DNA of 64,000 bases from Diogma glabrata (Eukaryota; Arthropoda; Insecta; Diptera; Cylindrotomidae): contig OY856186.1 in the NCBI GenBank assembly GCA_963693315.1, positions 381,004,768 through 381,068,767 on the forward strand. The letters are read 5' to 3'. Below the pieces are notes generated by a model, which was not told where the DNA came from, made no database searches, and saw nothing but the letters and a program-made list of their open reading frames with translations. A program made the position numbers and the translations under genes. Below, one piece after another: positions 36,101 through 44,699 of this stretch. Each line of letters starts with the position of its first letter. Within the stretch, counting starts at the first letter, position 1.

Positions 36101-39100
36101 AATGGACTGGATAATGGCAAAAAGAGTTGTATCGCCCGAGGCTCTGTCTTGGGCTATCGGCTCTTTTGAGCCATACAAATCTCCACGTACACACGGAATA
36201 TGGCCTATTATGATACAACAGTGTCTGGGCATAATAAGAGATAGGCACTTAAAGATCTTTATGGCCTGCATAGCTCTCAGCTATGTACCACAGGTCTGGA
36301 GAAACGTGAGAGTTATGGGTGTGAATAAACACTCCTAAGATTGATACGATGGGCACTGGTAGATCAATGTCTGTTTATTCACACGAAAGACAACTCCTCA
36401 ATCCAGGTAGGTGTGAAAAGTGGATGTCCTCAAAGGGGCGTTCTATCACCCCTGCTTTGGAACAGGATAGTAGACCAGCTCCTACCTAATTGAATTAAAT
36501 GATAAAGGGCTAAACACATACGGCTATGCCGATGATATTTGCATTCTTTTGAAAGGAAACAACATGTCTCTGCCGGAAAATGCAAAATGCCCTGGACATT
36601 ACCAACAGCTGGTGTCAGAAGAATGGACTCTCGATCAATGCTTCTAAGACAGCTCGTTGCGTTTACCAACAGAAAGAAACTAAATAACTTCACTCTTCCT
36701 TCAATCGGTGATAACACTTAACACTCCAAGATAATGTGAAGTATCTTGGTGTTACTCTCGACAAGCAGCTCAATTGGGCTTTTGAGACTAAATGCGCAAT
36801 CGCAACTCGAGTTCTGTGGCAATGCATGAGGGCTTTCGGTGGCAAATGGGGGCTGACTCCGAAAATGGTCTACTGGCTGTATAAAGTAGTTGTCAGACCT
36901 ATTGTCAGCTATTGGTCCCTTACATGGCTCTCGGGAACTATTGGGAATGCGATTAAAAAACTGGAGGCGGTACAAAGGCTTGCTTGCTTATGTATCACTA
37001 GTGCTTTCAGGACAACGCCCACAGCGAGCCTGTAGGTCTTATTAGGGCTTCCTCCCTTGCATATATTTGTAAGAATGGAGGCTCTTAAGGCTACGAAAAG
37101 GCTCGAACTCCTGGGAAACACCGGGGGCTGTAGGAAAAATCATCAAGCGCTATGGAGGGATCTGGAAGAACACCTGACAGATTTGTCTATGCCGACTGAT
37201 GATACAGTACCTCTAACTGCCTTTACACATACTTATCCGTTCTCGTATCGAATTAAAACTTAGTGAGTCCAAAAAATGTTTTTCCATCGTATAATGGTAT
37301 TTTTCTTTGTACCAACCATATGTGTAGTATCTTGCAATTTTTACTGAAAATCATTATTCATCGAAAAACTATCCTCAAATTCTTGAATTTTCTTTAGGAT
37401 TTTCTCGACCTTGATTCGGTACACAACGCCTCTATTATTATACAACATGAAAACACTACATCAAACAGTATTCCTTGACTAGAATATGTCTTCAATTGCG
37501 TTAGAAACTCTACGGTTGGTTGTACAAATTTCCAGTAGAAATTAACGTCGACAATGAAATATAATATTTCTTTTCAGTAAGAATTAATAGTAGTTTAATG
37601 CATGAGTGAATAATGAAGTAGTTTATTTATCAAGCAAAAGTTTAAAATTCGAGCGAGGCACGAGCGAGAATTTTAATTTGCGAGAGAAAAAAATTCATTA
37701 TTCACGAATCGATTACAATACTTTATTCTCTGACAAAGAATTGTGTATTATAAAAAATAAAAACATTTTCTTCAATTAAAACAATAAATCTTTATTGTTT
37801 TAATTGATAAATCAAATTTCTTATTAAAAAAACACTGGTGATAAAAAACGTCCATCTCATACAATCAACCAAGTTCAACTAATGAACTAAACGAAATAAG
37901 AGAATTTTACTCAAAATTTGATTTTTGAACAAAACTTATCAAAGCAATTGTGATTATAATTTGAAAATAATTTTAATGAAATCAAAACAATTTGACCAAT
38001 TGGAATCATACCAATTGAATAATGATAATTTTTTTATAGGAAAATTTTCATTAGGCAATAGGTTAAGTTCATTAGGCTATAGGTGAAAACAATACAATAA
38101 TACATGCTATTATTATCGAAAAAACATACAAATAAAGCTGATATAATTAAATGGAAGAGAATAAAACATTTTAATTTGATTATTTGCTATTATTTGTTTG
38201 CACTATTGCATGTACATCATTATATTATACAGTATACATTATACAGATTACACTTAATTACTTTCGCTATTAACAATATCGCATTCCGTATTAAACTGTT
38301 TTTTCAGTCTGCAAATGACATTTGACATTAGCAATTGCATTTTAATTTTGTTTTAGTACTATTTTTCTTTTAATTTCTTTTTACCTCTTTTATCTTTATT
38401 GTCCCCATTCTTTCATATAATATTTGCTACTTACGGGATACTTTATTATGTGATAGAATGGCATTCTTTAAAAATAACAATAAAAATTATTTGCGTCCAT
38501 CTTCAGAACGCTTAATGTTGGGGACCTAGGCCTTGTGTCTATGTGTTGTGACTCATATTGGAATTCTTTTTACAAAAGACAGTTTATTAAAAAAATTATC
38601 AAACAATTCAAAACAGCACCATGATTTAAATAGTTTTTATTTTGTCATAATAATTAAAATATTGTAGAGATTGGGTATTTCACTGATGTTGTGTTACTTT
38701 TTGCTTTGTACTTCAGTTTGCATTAAAGAAAGGCACGTTGGAGAATGCTAGGTAAATAATGCAGTTAAGTTTTGTTGACAAATTAAACGAACAATCGAAA
38801 CAATATGGTTTACAAAACAAAGTCAGATTTCAATTCCAATTTTGATGAAACAATTTTGTGCATATTGTATTACTTGGCGTAATCTAAACACGCTGGCTGA
38901 CCCAATTTTAAGGCTTTCCAATTATTTCACTCGTTACAGTCGTTTATATTACTCACCTGTTAACAATGCTCACGGCGAAAGTTATCATTTATTTTGAAAT
39001 AAAAAGGTCAACAACAACATGCGTTCTTAAAAACTGTTGGCAACTTGTTTAAAACCTTTGTAGATTGAAGCCACTCTATTGATTTCGACAAATCATTTCA

Positions 39101-40546
39101 TTTAATCTGTCGGCATGGATGGCAAATTGTTTTGTATCTTGTTAAAAACGTTTGAACCATGTTGCATCAAAATCGCTTATCAGAGGTTAAAGTTATTGAA
39201 GGTTTTAAACACACAGGGCCTCGGGAGATTTTTCACCGCTTTCAATATCACTCAAAAAATAATCAGCTCGTTATCGTACAAATCCAAACCTTGTATCAAA
39301 GTGTCATTAAAATTGATTGATCGACCTAGGCTGTAGTCTGCAACGCGGCAGAAATAAGAGAATAAGAACAATATTACTAATATTGTACTAACGTATAACT
39401 ATTTAATCTTTCTAGCTCGAAAAACCACATCAATCCTTCCCAAAAGTTGTCTTATTTTATATATGTGTCTACATATTTATGCGAGATAGACTTTTATTTT
39501 AGATTGTTTCCAACTCTAGAAATATTTCTTCCTCGAAATCCATCGAACCGGGTCCGTGTTTCTTTTAACCTTAGCTGATTACAAATGAAATTTTATTATT
39601 CACCAGGCCCTCGCCTGTTTCATTTGATGATTACCACATATTTTATACTTGGTGAGACGCCTAGCCTTGACGAGTCTGACAACTTTTGTATCTGTTATTT
39701 TCCTCGATTCGGGGCAAACTCCGAAAAATACCGATTGCACGGAATCTTGTAAATTTACTACCACAATTTTCAAGACACATTTTGTCGTACAAGTTTACCC
39801 TCGTTATCTAAAACAAATTTCCACCCCCATTAATAAAAAACCAAATTGTAGTAAATTTAAAAGATTCCGGGCAATCGGCATTTTTCGGAGTTTGCCGAAC
39901 GAAAAAGCGGCAGAGTCTCGGAAAATTGCATATACAAAAGTTGTCAGATTCGTCAAGGACTGGCGCCGCGCCTCACGAAATATAAAATATATGGAAATCA
40001 TCAAATGAAAGGGGCGGGGTGGGGCCTGGTAACTATGTTTAACAACAAATTTCTATCCCTAATTACGCATTACGTGTTTTTGAAATTATAATAATATCTT
40101 GTATTTGCGATGGTATTTTAAATTTGTGTTTACAATCTATTTGTTACAATCTTGCAATGTATGAAAATAATAAAATTCATAAATATTATACATAAATTGG
40201 ACACCAATAATATTTATTTTTGTTATCTTTGAATTAGGACTTTCATCACAGTGCAGAAATTTTAAATTATAAACCATCTCATATTGCAATTGCTTGCTTA
40301 TCACTTGCTTTACAAACATATGGGGTGCATGTTCCACTAACTGATGAAAATGATGAATCTGCTGTTTGGTATTCTGTAAGTATACTATAACGTACAATCT
40401 TTATTATTTTATACATTATATTCATAAAATTTTTTTTATTTTCTTAATAGGTGTTTACAAAAGACTTGACAAAAGAAAAACATTGGGAAATTATTGAAAA
40501 AATAATGGAAGTATATAACAACGAAATTGAAATTGATGAAAAGTAA
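23932..40546 (+). CDS. CCNQ: Cyclin Q (FAM58A/cyclin M), complete, four exons
   Basis: Joining 23932-24165, 25077-25391, 40238-40375 and 40451-40546 gives a 260-residue protein, close to the roughly 250 of other cyclin Q proteins. All introns have GT/AG ends and fall between codons. Cyclin Q activates CDK10. The first cyclin fold covers about residues 38-140 (FLFECAIKLNMKPLTSAMAA, then SSSLYLAGKVKDD and RDVINVAHTTIH). The family signature PHKYMLHYMKSLQEWF follows, then the second fold with HIAIACLSLALQTYGVHVPL and a C-terminus VFTKDLTKEKHW. No stop, frameshift or missing block is seen, so the gene is probably functional. Intron 2 (25392-40237, 14846 bases) has been inflated by transposons, including a young LTR element on 26571-34266. 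Intron 1 is 911 and intron 3 only 75 bases. The start Met is the first in the open frame; an upstream extension is not excluded. Confidence 0.95.
24790..24935 (-). pseudogene. Reverse-transcriptase scrap in cyclin Q intron 1
   Basis: The minus strand reads QLLREYHSGFRKGIAEVLF and, after a stop, a further short match. HSGFRKG is the conserved word of non-LTR RT block 2. No neighbouring RT blocks are intact. Confidence 0.5.
25077..25391 (+). CDS. CCNQ: Cyclin Q exon 2
   Basis: 105 codons, starting LIASSSLYLAGKV after the acceptor TTGTTCCAG and ending AAFLQ before the donor GTATAA. This is the most conserved part of the protein. Confidence 0.95.
25395..26570 (+). other. CCNQ: Cyclin Q intron 2, part before the LTR element
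   Basis: AT-rich intron sequence. One inverted pair is seen: AAATCTTCTATCGAAAATTTC at about 25981-26002 against GAAACTTTCGATTGAAGATTT at about 26061-26082. A GC-richer stretch at 26190-26345 looks like an old element remnant but could not be identified. Confidence 0.4.
26571..28019 (-). repeat. LTR, left copy
   Basis: 1449 bp, starting TGTACTGGGAGG and ending CACCATTACA. Compared with the right copy I see C/A at position 5, T/A near base 20 and a 10-T versus 9-T run (about 26927-26936); no other differences were noticed by eye. Open frames of about 120 codons inside it occur identically in both LTRs and resemble no known protein. Confidence 0.9.
28075..28139 (-). repeat. tRNA-Lys-like sequence with polymerase III A and B boxes
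   Basis: On the minus strand, GTCCGGCTAACTCAGTCGG (28139-28121) matches the 5' half of tRNA-Lys with its A box, GAGCATGAGACT follows, and GGTTCGAGCC (28093-28084) is a perfect B box. The anticodon region is shortened and the 3' acceptor strand does not pair with the 5' one, so this is not a working tRNA. It could be the head of a tRNA-derived SINE, or a tRNA captured by reverse transcription in an element that uses tRNA-Lys as primer. It lies 55 bases inside the left LTR. Confidence 0.75.
28243..28515. repeat. Tandem repeat of about 106 bp in the LTR element interior
   Basis: GTCGATTCC recurs at 28243, 28378 and 28484. Each is followed by a GTGGAATGG-like word, ATAAC, CAAAGATTTG and TGTCCTG. 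GTACTAAAGCTAAATAGTT is itself duplicated between the first two units, which lengthens the first period to 135. Confidence 0.8.
28835..28925. repeat. Nested hairpin motif, copy A (LTR element interior)
   Basis: CTAACTATGGCTCCGAAAGC and then CAAGGGCTAGCATTTTCC form a stem within a stem. The motif matches, with several changes, the copy at 32583-32646. An outer GGACAGCAG / CTG..CTGTTCC pairing is possible around it. Confidence 0.65.
29370..29795. repeat. Five copies of a two-part GC-rich motif
   Basis: The words GTCTGCGCGTCAGGACTTAC and TGCCTTTCGCCCACAGAACA, or close variants, alternate five times across about 425 bases. They are separated by unconserved A-rich spacers of changing length. The first copy is the most diverged (GTCTGTGTGTCAAGGACTTA). 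The first word can fold into a small stem around CGCGT. Strong conservation of the words against drifting spacers suggests a nucleic-acid function. Short open frames crossing the array stop in all copies. Confidence 0.85.
29800..32460. other. Strand-biased, G-poor interior of the LTR element
   Basis: Over about 2.6 kb the plus strand is mostly A, T and some C; many 60-base lines hold only 1-4 G. The text is full of CAAAATT, AAAATTC and ATTTTC words with no period and no open frame. A short G-rich island lies at about 30430-30475 and a second at about 30665-30710. Confidence 0.8.
32583..32646. repeat. Nested hairpin motif, copy B (LTR element interior)
   Basis: Three nested stems: AAACATAT (32583-32590) with ATATGTTT (32639-32646), CTAGCT (32596-32601) with AGCTAG (32620-32625), and GGCTC (32604-32608) with GAGCC (32612-32616) around an AGA loop. 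The core recurs at 28858-28905 near the opposite end of the interior. Confidence 0.8.
32799..32815 (-). promoter_or_regulatory. Candidate primer-binding site for tRNA-Lys
   Basis: On the minus strand, three bases beyond the LTR end, TGGCGTCCAACAGGGCC matches the complement of the tRNA-Lys 3' end (TGGCGCCCAACGTGGGG) at 11 of its first 12 bases but less well beyond. It sets the likely orientation of the element. Confidence 0.65.
32819..34266 (-). repeat. LTR, right copy
   Basis: 1448 bp, starting TGTAATGGGAGG and ending CACCATTACA, nearly identical to 26571-28019. If the primer-site assignment is right, this is the element's 5' LTR. Confidence 0.9.
34267..34798 (+). other. CCNQ: Cyclin Q intron 2 between the LTR element and older remnants
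   Basis: No recognised content. It starts with AACA, the apparent target duplication of the LTR element. Confidence 0.4.
34799..35089 (-). pseudogene. Retropepsin-like fragment of an LTR retrotransposon
   Basis: The 96-codon minus-strand frame ends EFILGIDFMKPKGVLFNFEL. The ILGIDF word followed by a hydrophobic strand is the C-terminal signature of retroviral-type aspartic proteases in Gypsy-like elements. Upstream there is a strand-like ARTFICECLVGGA, but the usual D[ST]GA active site is not clear. No reverse transcriptase follows in frame. Fragment, moderate certainty. Confidence 0.5.
35404..35640 (-). pseudogene. Family-B retrotransposon 3' end
   Basis: The segment starts on plus with GTTGTTGTAGCGACGGGTGT, the complement of the family's 3' tail, followed by the antisense of its C-terminal CPACE..PHDVD region. 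It matches 18205-18400 closely but has small indels, including a 9-base duplication (TATTGTCAA) near 35584. Confidence 0.75.
35640..37262 (+). pseudogene. R1/LOA-like non-LTR retrotransposon polyprotein, broken
   Basis: Plus-strand pieces in different frames follow the order of an R1/LOA-type ORF2. First comes a linker ALKTRDEADWALYSEARKLF (about 35785-35845). The RT start is ALSWAIGSFEPYKSP (36145-36190), followed by GVKSGCPQRGVLSPLLWNRI (36405-36470). The intact catalytic YGYADDICILLKG lies at about 36515-36555, followed by DNVKYLGVTLDKQLNW (36731-36778) and the thumb to about 37020. The endonuclease is missing and several stops and frameshifts interrupt the frame. The RNase H region expected downstream was not recognised. 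It is joined directly to the antisense family-B scrap at its left. Confidence 0.82.
37420..37580. repeat. Sequence shared with 51125-51290
   Basis: CAGTATTCCTTGACTAGAATAT, GAAACTCTACGGTTG and GTACAAATTTCCAGTA here correspond to similar words near 51170-51245. This is probably a dispersed repeat, possibly LTR-derived. Identity is moderate by eye. Confidence 0.45.
37606..37705. repeat. Two-tier palindrome (100 bp)
   Basis: GTGAATAATGAA at 37606-37617 pairs with TTCATTATTCAC at 37694-37705. Inside, AAAATTC pairs with GAATTTT around GAGCGAGGCACGAGC. A separate hairpin, ATTAAAACAATAAA and complement, follows at about 37776-37806. Confidence 0.7.
38500..38600 (+). mobile_element. Family-A retrotransposon 3' tail
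   Basis: TTTGCGTCCATCTTCAGAACGC, GGGGACCTAGGCC, TGTGTTGTGACTCATATT and a TTTATTAAAAAAATTA end reproduce the family-A tail seen at 10905-11056, more diverged. Confidence 0.65.
39015..39118 (-). pseudogene. Family-A C-terminal scrap
   Basis: ACCTTTGTAGATTGAAGCCA and the words around it match, with many changes, the antisense of the family-A C-terminal coding end at 9735-9850. Confidence 0.55.
39602..40030. mobile_element. 429-bp fold-back MITE
   Basis: Two arms of about 170-190 bp, ACCAGGCCC...TTTCATTTGATGATT at the left and its complement at the right, contain matching blocks such as TTGACGARTCTGACAACTTT and GGCAAACTCCGAAAAAT. A loop of roughly 50 bases lies near 39790-39840. Arms differ by point changes and small indels. 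The 119-codon open frame inside has no independent support. The element sits in cyclin Q intron 2, about 200 bases upstream of exon 3. Confidence 0.8.
40238..40375 (+). CDS. CCNQ: Cyclin Q exon 3
   Basis: 46 codons, DFHHSAEILNYKPSHIA through SAVWYS, between the acceptor TTTGAATTAG and the donor GTAAGT. It encodes the second cyclin-fold helices. It is separated from exon 2 by 14.8 kb, but phase and protein alignment are continuous. Confidence 0.95.
40451..40546 (+). CDS. CCNQ: Cyclin Q exon 4
   Basis: 31 codons, VFTKDLTKEKHW through IEIDEK, and a TAA stop at 40544-40546, after a 75-base intron. The C-terminal length and the VF.DLTK word match the family. Confidence 0.95.
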   Translation: MFTKDLTKEKHWEIIEKIMEVYNNEIEIDEK

Positions 40547-41700
40547 AATGAGAACCGACACAAATAAGTTTTTATGAAAGAATTTATTCATCTCATTCAT
40601 TTATCATGTTATATCATTAAAATTTTCATTTTAATATAAATATCGGTATATTAATCTCATGTGTATCACTTATTTGAATTAACATTGACAAATATTAATA
40701 AGGTATCAGATAGAGATAACTAATTGTCTACAAATTAGGATTGCTCTTAATAACGTTATACTATTGATCGTTATACGGTTATGTTTTATTTATGATATAT
40801 ATTATCGTTTGAACCTGTAATGTGACTACAGGAAAATAGAAAATTATAAATCTTTTATTTAGAATAATCGTATGGTTAAAGTGTTATCAATGAAAATATT
40901 TTATAATATGAATTGTTTGAAGCTTAAGGCATAAAACGGTTAACTATGGAAACAAAGTAATCTTAAATCACATCACATCGATGATGCATATTTTTGTATA
41001 ACGTTTATATTTTTCAGTTAAGCATATTTTAAAAACAATGATCAAACAATTTCAAACAAGTCAACTTCATTGAGTTTTAAAACAATTATTCTTAGTTTTA
41101 AATTATTATGAGTTTTCAAAACATGTTCCAGTTTGATTTTGGTTACTTTAAAATAAAACAAAAACATAATGGGGAGAGTAACAACAGCTTTCTTTATGTA
41201 GGTCAAGTATAATAAGAAATGTTAGCATTTTAACATTGGAAATAGACATGCCACTTTAAAATTGGGATTAAGGTTTTAATTTTAAGTTTCAATGAAAAAA
41301 AAATCAATTAAAATTTGGGAATTGATACTGACTCATTTTGTTAGAAAATATTAAAAAAGTTTTTAAAACGTATAAATGTTGGTGAGTTATTAATACTTTT
41401 AGTTACATAACATATTATATTCTTTTCTTATCTAATGATGATTAAAAAAAAATGGCGATTCACTTTTGAAGTTCTTGTGAAAATATATCATATTGGTTTA
41501 AACTGCCCTCGAAGAGAATGTAACTTTCAAGGTGCGATATTTAAATTTACAGTGCTAACACGTCCAGGAAAAGTGTTAGTATCAAGTGTTGGCACTAAAC
41601 ATTTCTGGCTTATTTAGCTCAAATACAAAAAAATACTTGTAGTTTCATATTTAACTATTTTAGTTTATACCACCATACACTTCAACTAACTTATTTAACA
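40547..41700 (+). other. Cyclin Q 3' UTR and AT-rich intergenic DNA
   Basis: The 3' UTR must begin here. No canonical AATAAA lies in the first 300 bases; AATATA near 40636 is a possible variant signal. Nothing else was recognised. Confidence 0.4.
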
Positions 41701-41704
41701 ATTA

Positions 41705-42060
41705 TGTAATGTAATGCATGGGTCCGAAAAGACCTACGTATTAGATTCTTGACAAAAGTTTTTAAATGCAATGGAGAACTGGGTCCATTGGAAACCCCAA
41801 CGGATTAGTAGAGGCAGGCCGCGCACCTAGCGAGGTTAATAATCCTGAACTAGCTTCTGCATCTGGGTTTGAGAAAGTGTACCTGCCACCCCAGCACAAA
41901 TAAACAGTGTGCGCGTATTTCGAAAATTATGCAGATCAGAAACAAAAAGGAAAGTGCAAAAAGGAGACTCTGGCGACCCTCAGCGATGAAAAATCCGCGA
42001 CGGTCACGAACACCCCATTATTAAATGATATTTTTGTAAGACATTAGGTATGATTAAAGG
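41705..42060. other. GC-richer remnant of unknown element
   Basis: The composition jumps relative to the flanks. A plus-frame piece reads WVHWKPQRISRGRPRT, reminiscent of the RGRP-rich end of some reverse transcriptases, but no RT block is present. It is treated as an unidentified degraded repeat. Confidence 0.35.
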
Positions 42061-42219
42061 CCAAACAAATACCAGAACATATACATATATATATAGCAAT
42101 ATAATATAAGTGACTCACCCCATGATGTTAGCAAATCCAACTTTTCTCCACCTTCCTTATTCTTAGCCTATCATCATATGTATCTTAACCACCGGAAATA
42201 ATTAGTGTTGTTTGCGCCA

Positions 42220-42625
42220 AACTTATACTGATTGTGGAACGGATTGTGATTGTGGAACGGTACTCCCAAAATACAGCAAATCGTCCAACGATAAATAATA
42301 ATTAGCAATAATCAGCAAAAGTCTGTCATAATCAGTAATAAACATAAACCGCTGAAAGATTGATGTAATTGTTGCGTCAACTGAAATGGCTATTGTTGAG
42401 CCAAAATCATAAAATATCAATGATCAATAATCCGGAATTGTTGCGCAAAAAATAACCAGTAATAATCAGCAACAATCATGAATTGATGCTAAATCGATGG
42501 AATTGTTGCGCCAAAAATGTCAAGGCGTTGAACCAAAATCATGAAATATATAGTCAGTAACAATCAAACACAATCCTGAATTGATGTTAAATTGATGGAA
42601 TTATTGCGCCAGAATGCTAGGGCGA
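42220..42625. repeat. Degenerate minisatellite on GGAATTGTTGCGC
   Basis: GGAATTGTTGCGC or variants (GTAATTGTTGCGT, GGAATTATTGCGC) recur about five times at spacings of roughly 60-120. They are accompanied by AATAATCAGCAA and AATCATGAATTGATG words. Confidence 0.65.
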
Positions 42626-43008
42626 TCGTTGAATATTTATAGGATTTACGTTTAATGAACTTCGTCAAAATTTTTACATCAAAAGCGAAATTTTTCCCTT
42701 TATAATTCACCAGTTTACATTCAGCCACGCAAACAACATAAAAAAAAAAAAACGAAACCACGATTGTTGAGGTTATGTATTGGGTGCCTTCAATTTTTAT
42801 TTCTTTTTGGAACAACTTAAATAATTTAATTTTTTTCTATTACTATATGTCATCACATAAACTAATTGATTAATTCACTAGAGGTAAATTTAGGCTAATC
42901 GTAATGCAATCATCTATTTCTGAGACGAATAATTTTAATCATTGTACTTTAAATAATTACACTGCATTTTGTATTTTGTTTTTGTACTATCAAAATTGAA
43001 CTAACTAA

Positions 43009-43451
43009 TGTGGAGTTCTTTCAGACAAAAAAAAGTGATGTACATAAAAAAAATTGATGTAAATCAATTGGTCGTGTTCTTTCAGATCAAATTTTTGATG
43101 TTTTTTCTGATGTACATCAGTTTTATGAAATTGAGATTTTTTGATAAATTCGTCTTCCAGCAAAAACTAATACAAACACGTATAAAAACAATAACAAACG
43201 TGACGCCATTTTTTGAATTTACTATTTGTGGATAGTTTTTTGTGATTATTAAGTGAATTTTATAAAATTAAACATAAATTCTGCGCAAAGTGAATAAATA
43301 TTTTATGTTTACACAATTGTTTTAATGTAAATTTAAATCGAAAATGTTTTGTTTTGTTACCAATACAACAATAATGAAAATCATGTGGTTCGTTCGTTCT
43401 TTCAGACAAGTTAAAAATTGATGTACATCAAAAACCTGAAAGAACTCCACA
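43009..43451. mobile_element. 443-bp MITE with TAA target duplication (PIF/Harbinger-like)
   Basis: The ends are TGTGGAGTTCTTTCAG and its perfect complement CTGAAAGAACTCCACA, flanked by TAA at 43006-43008 and 43452-43454. Subterminal words GTTCTTTCAGA and TGATGTACATCA recur inside. No transposase. The 75-codon frame starting in the left end is not taken as a gene. Confidence 0.82.
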
Positions 43452-43479
43452 TAACAATGAATTTCTTTTCTTAGTTCTC

Positions 43480-43770
43480 GGATGAGATTAAAATTTTACT
43501 ATTATAACTAAACAAATAAATAACATTGAATATTTGTCTTTTTTTCTTTTAATTGCACGGCGGTTAGTATATTTTTATTTTATACTATCACAATTGAATT
43601 AGTTTTGATCTTATAAATTGCACGGCATTTTGATAATTTTTATTTTATACTATCACAATTGACCTAATTAACAATGAATTTTCTTTTTTTTTGTTTAATA
43701 TTTCTCGGATGAGATTCAAAAATTTTCTAATTACAAAACAAAATAAATAACATGGATTTTTTCCTAATTA
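43480..43770. repeat. Imperfect tandem duplication of about 100-220 bp
   Basis: ATTGCACGGC, TTTTATTTTATACTATCACAA and CTCGGATGAGATT each occur at least twice; a related CTGCATTTTGTATT...CTATCAAAATTG lies at 42960-42998 on the other side of the MITE. This suggests local duplication around the insertion. Confidence 0.6.
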
Positions 43771-44699
43771 TACTCACGACATCCAAAATAATATGACAGC
43801 TCATCCATGGATATAATCAAAATGACAACTTAACAAAATCCTTAGTGAGATTCTCGTATTTATAATTATTGAAAACATCGAAATCGATGCGTGCGTATTT
43901 CATGTTTTCAACAATTACGAATATGATTGAAAAACAAGAATGTGAATAGACACAGTCGCGACTGATAAAAACAGCCTCGTAGCAGTTCTTTCTACATGTT
44001 TAGCATTTCTTGACGTTTTGGGAGTTCTAAATAATCAAAGCATTAGCAGTCTAAATAATCAAAGTTCAGTTTTTTGCAAAACTACTTAAAATATAATCAA
44101 AAAAGGTGGGTGTCTGTCTGCCGGACGTGTTACGAAAACTACTGAGCCGATTTCGAAATTGTTGTTGGTCTAATGCGATGATCTAAAAAGCTTTTGAATA
44201 ATATTGCACAAAATCGGGGAGTGGAGAAAGGAAGAGTGGTTCGTGGTTCTCTCAAACAATTATTTATTTATAACTTCAAGTATTTTACTTCAAGTCTGAT
44301 GAAACTTGGTGTTTAAGCTCTTATTATGGTTGTCAATAGTTCTGTACTCTGCGTCTTTACACAAAACTAAAAAGGATAAATTAAATAAGTTCCATACGTC
44401 GAAGATTTTGTGTCAATAAAAATGTGGTGGTATGATGGAATAAAAATCCGACTCGAAAATATTATAACTATTCGGAAATTTAAAATGGCTTATGATTTGA
44501 TTGAAAGTATTTTTCAAACATTTCTGTCGGAAAAATTTTCGAATCCATTTTGCTTGTCGGAAATTTATATTTGACGTTTTGTTGTAAATTATATTAAGTT
44601 ACACGTTATGTTTTTCATATATCATTTTTACATTTGTTTAATAAACATTTTACAATGGAAAAGCTATCTATAATCATAAAAAAAACTAAACTCGCCATT

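Noticed and set aside
36024..37121. Minus-strand frames of 69-95 codons opposite the R1/LOA-like element
   Set aside because: They are shadows of the plus-strand RT coding sequence.
39649..40008. 119-codon frame and its antisense partner
   Set aside because: They span the arms of a fold-back MITE, and open frames on both strands follow from the palindrome.
41435..41617. 60-codon frame with several Cys residues
   Set aside because: No matching family or exon borders; chance open frame.
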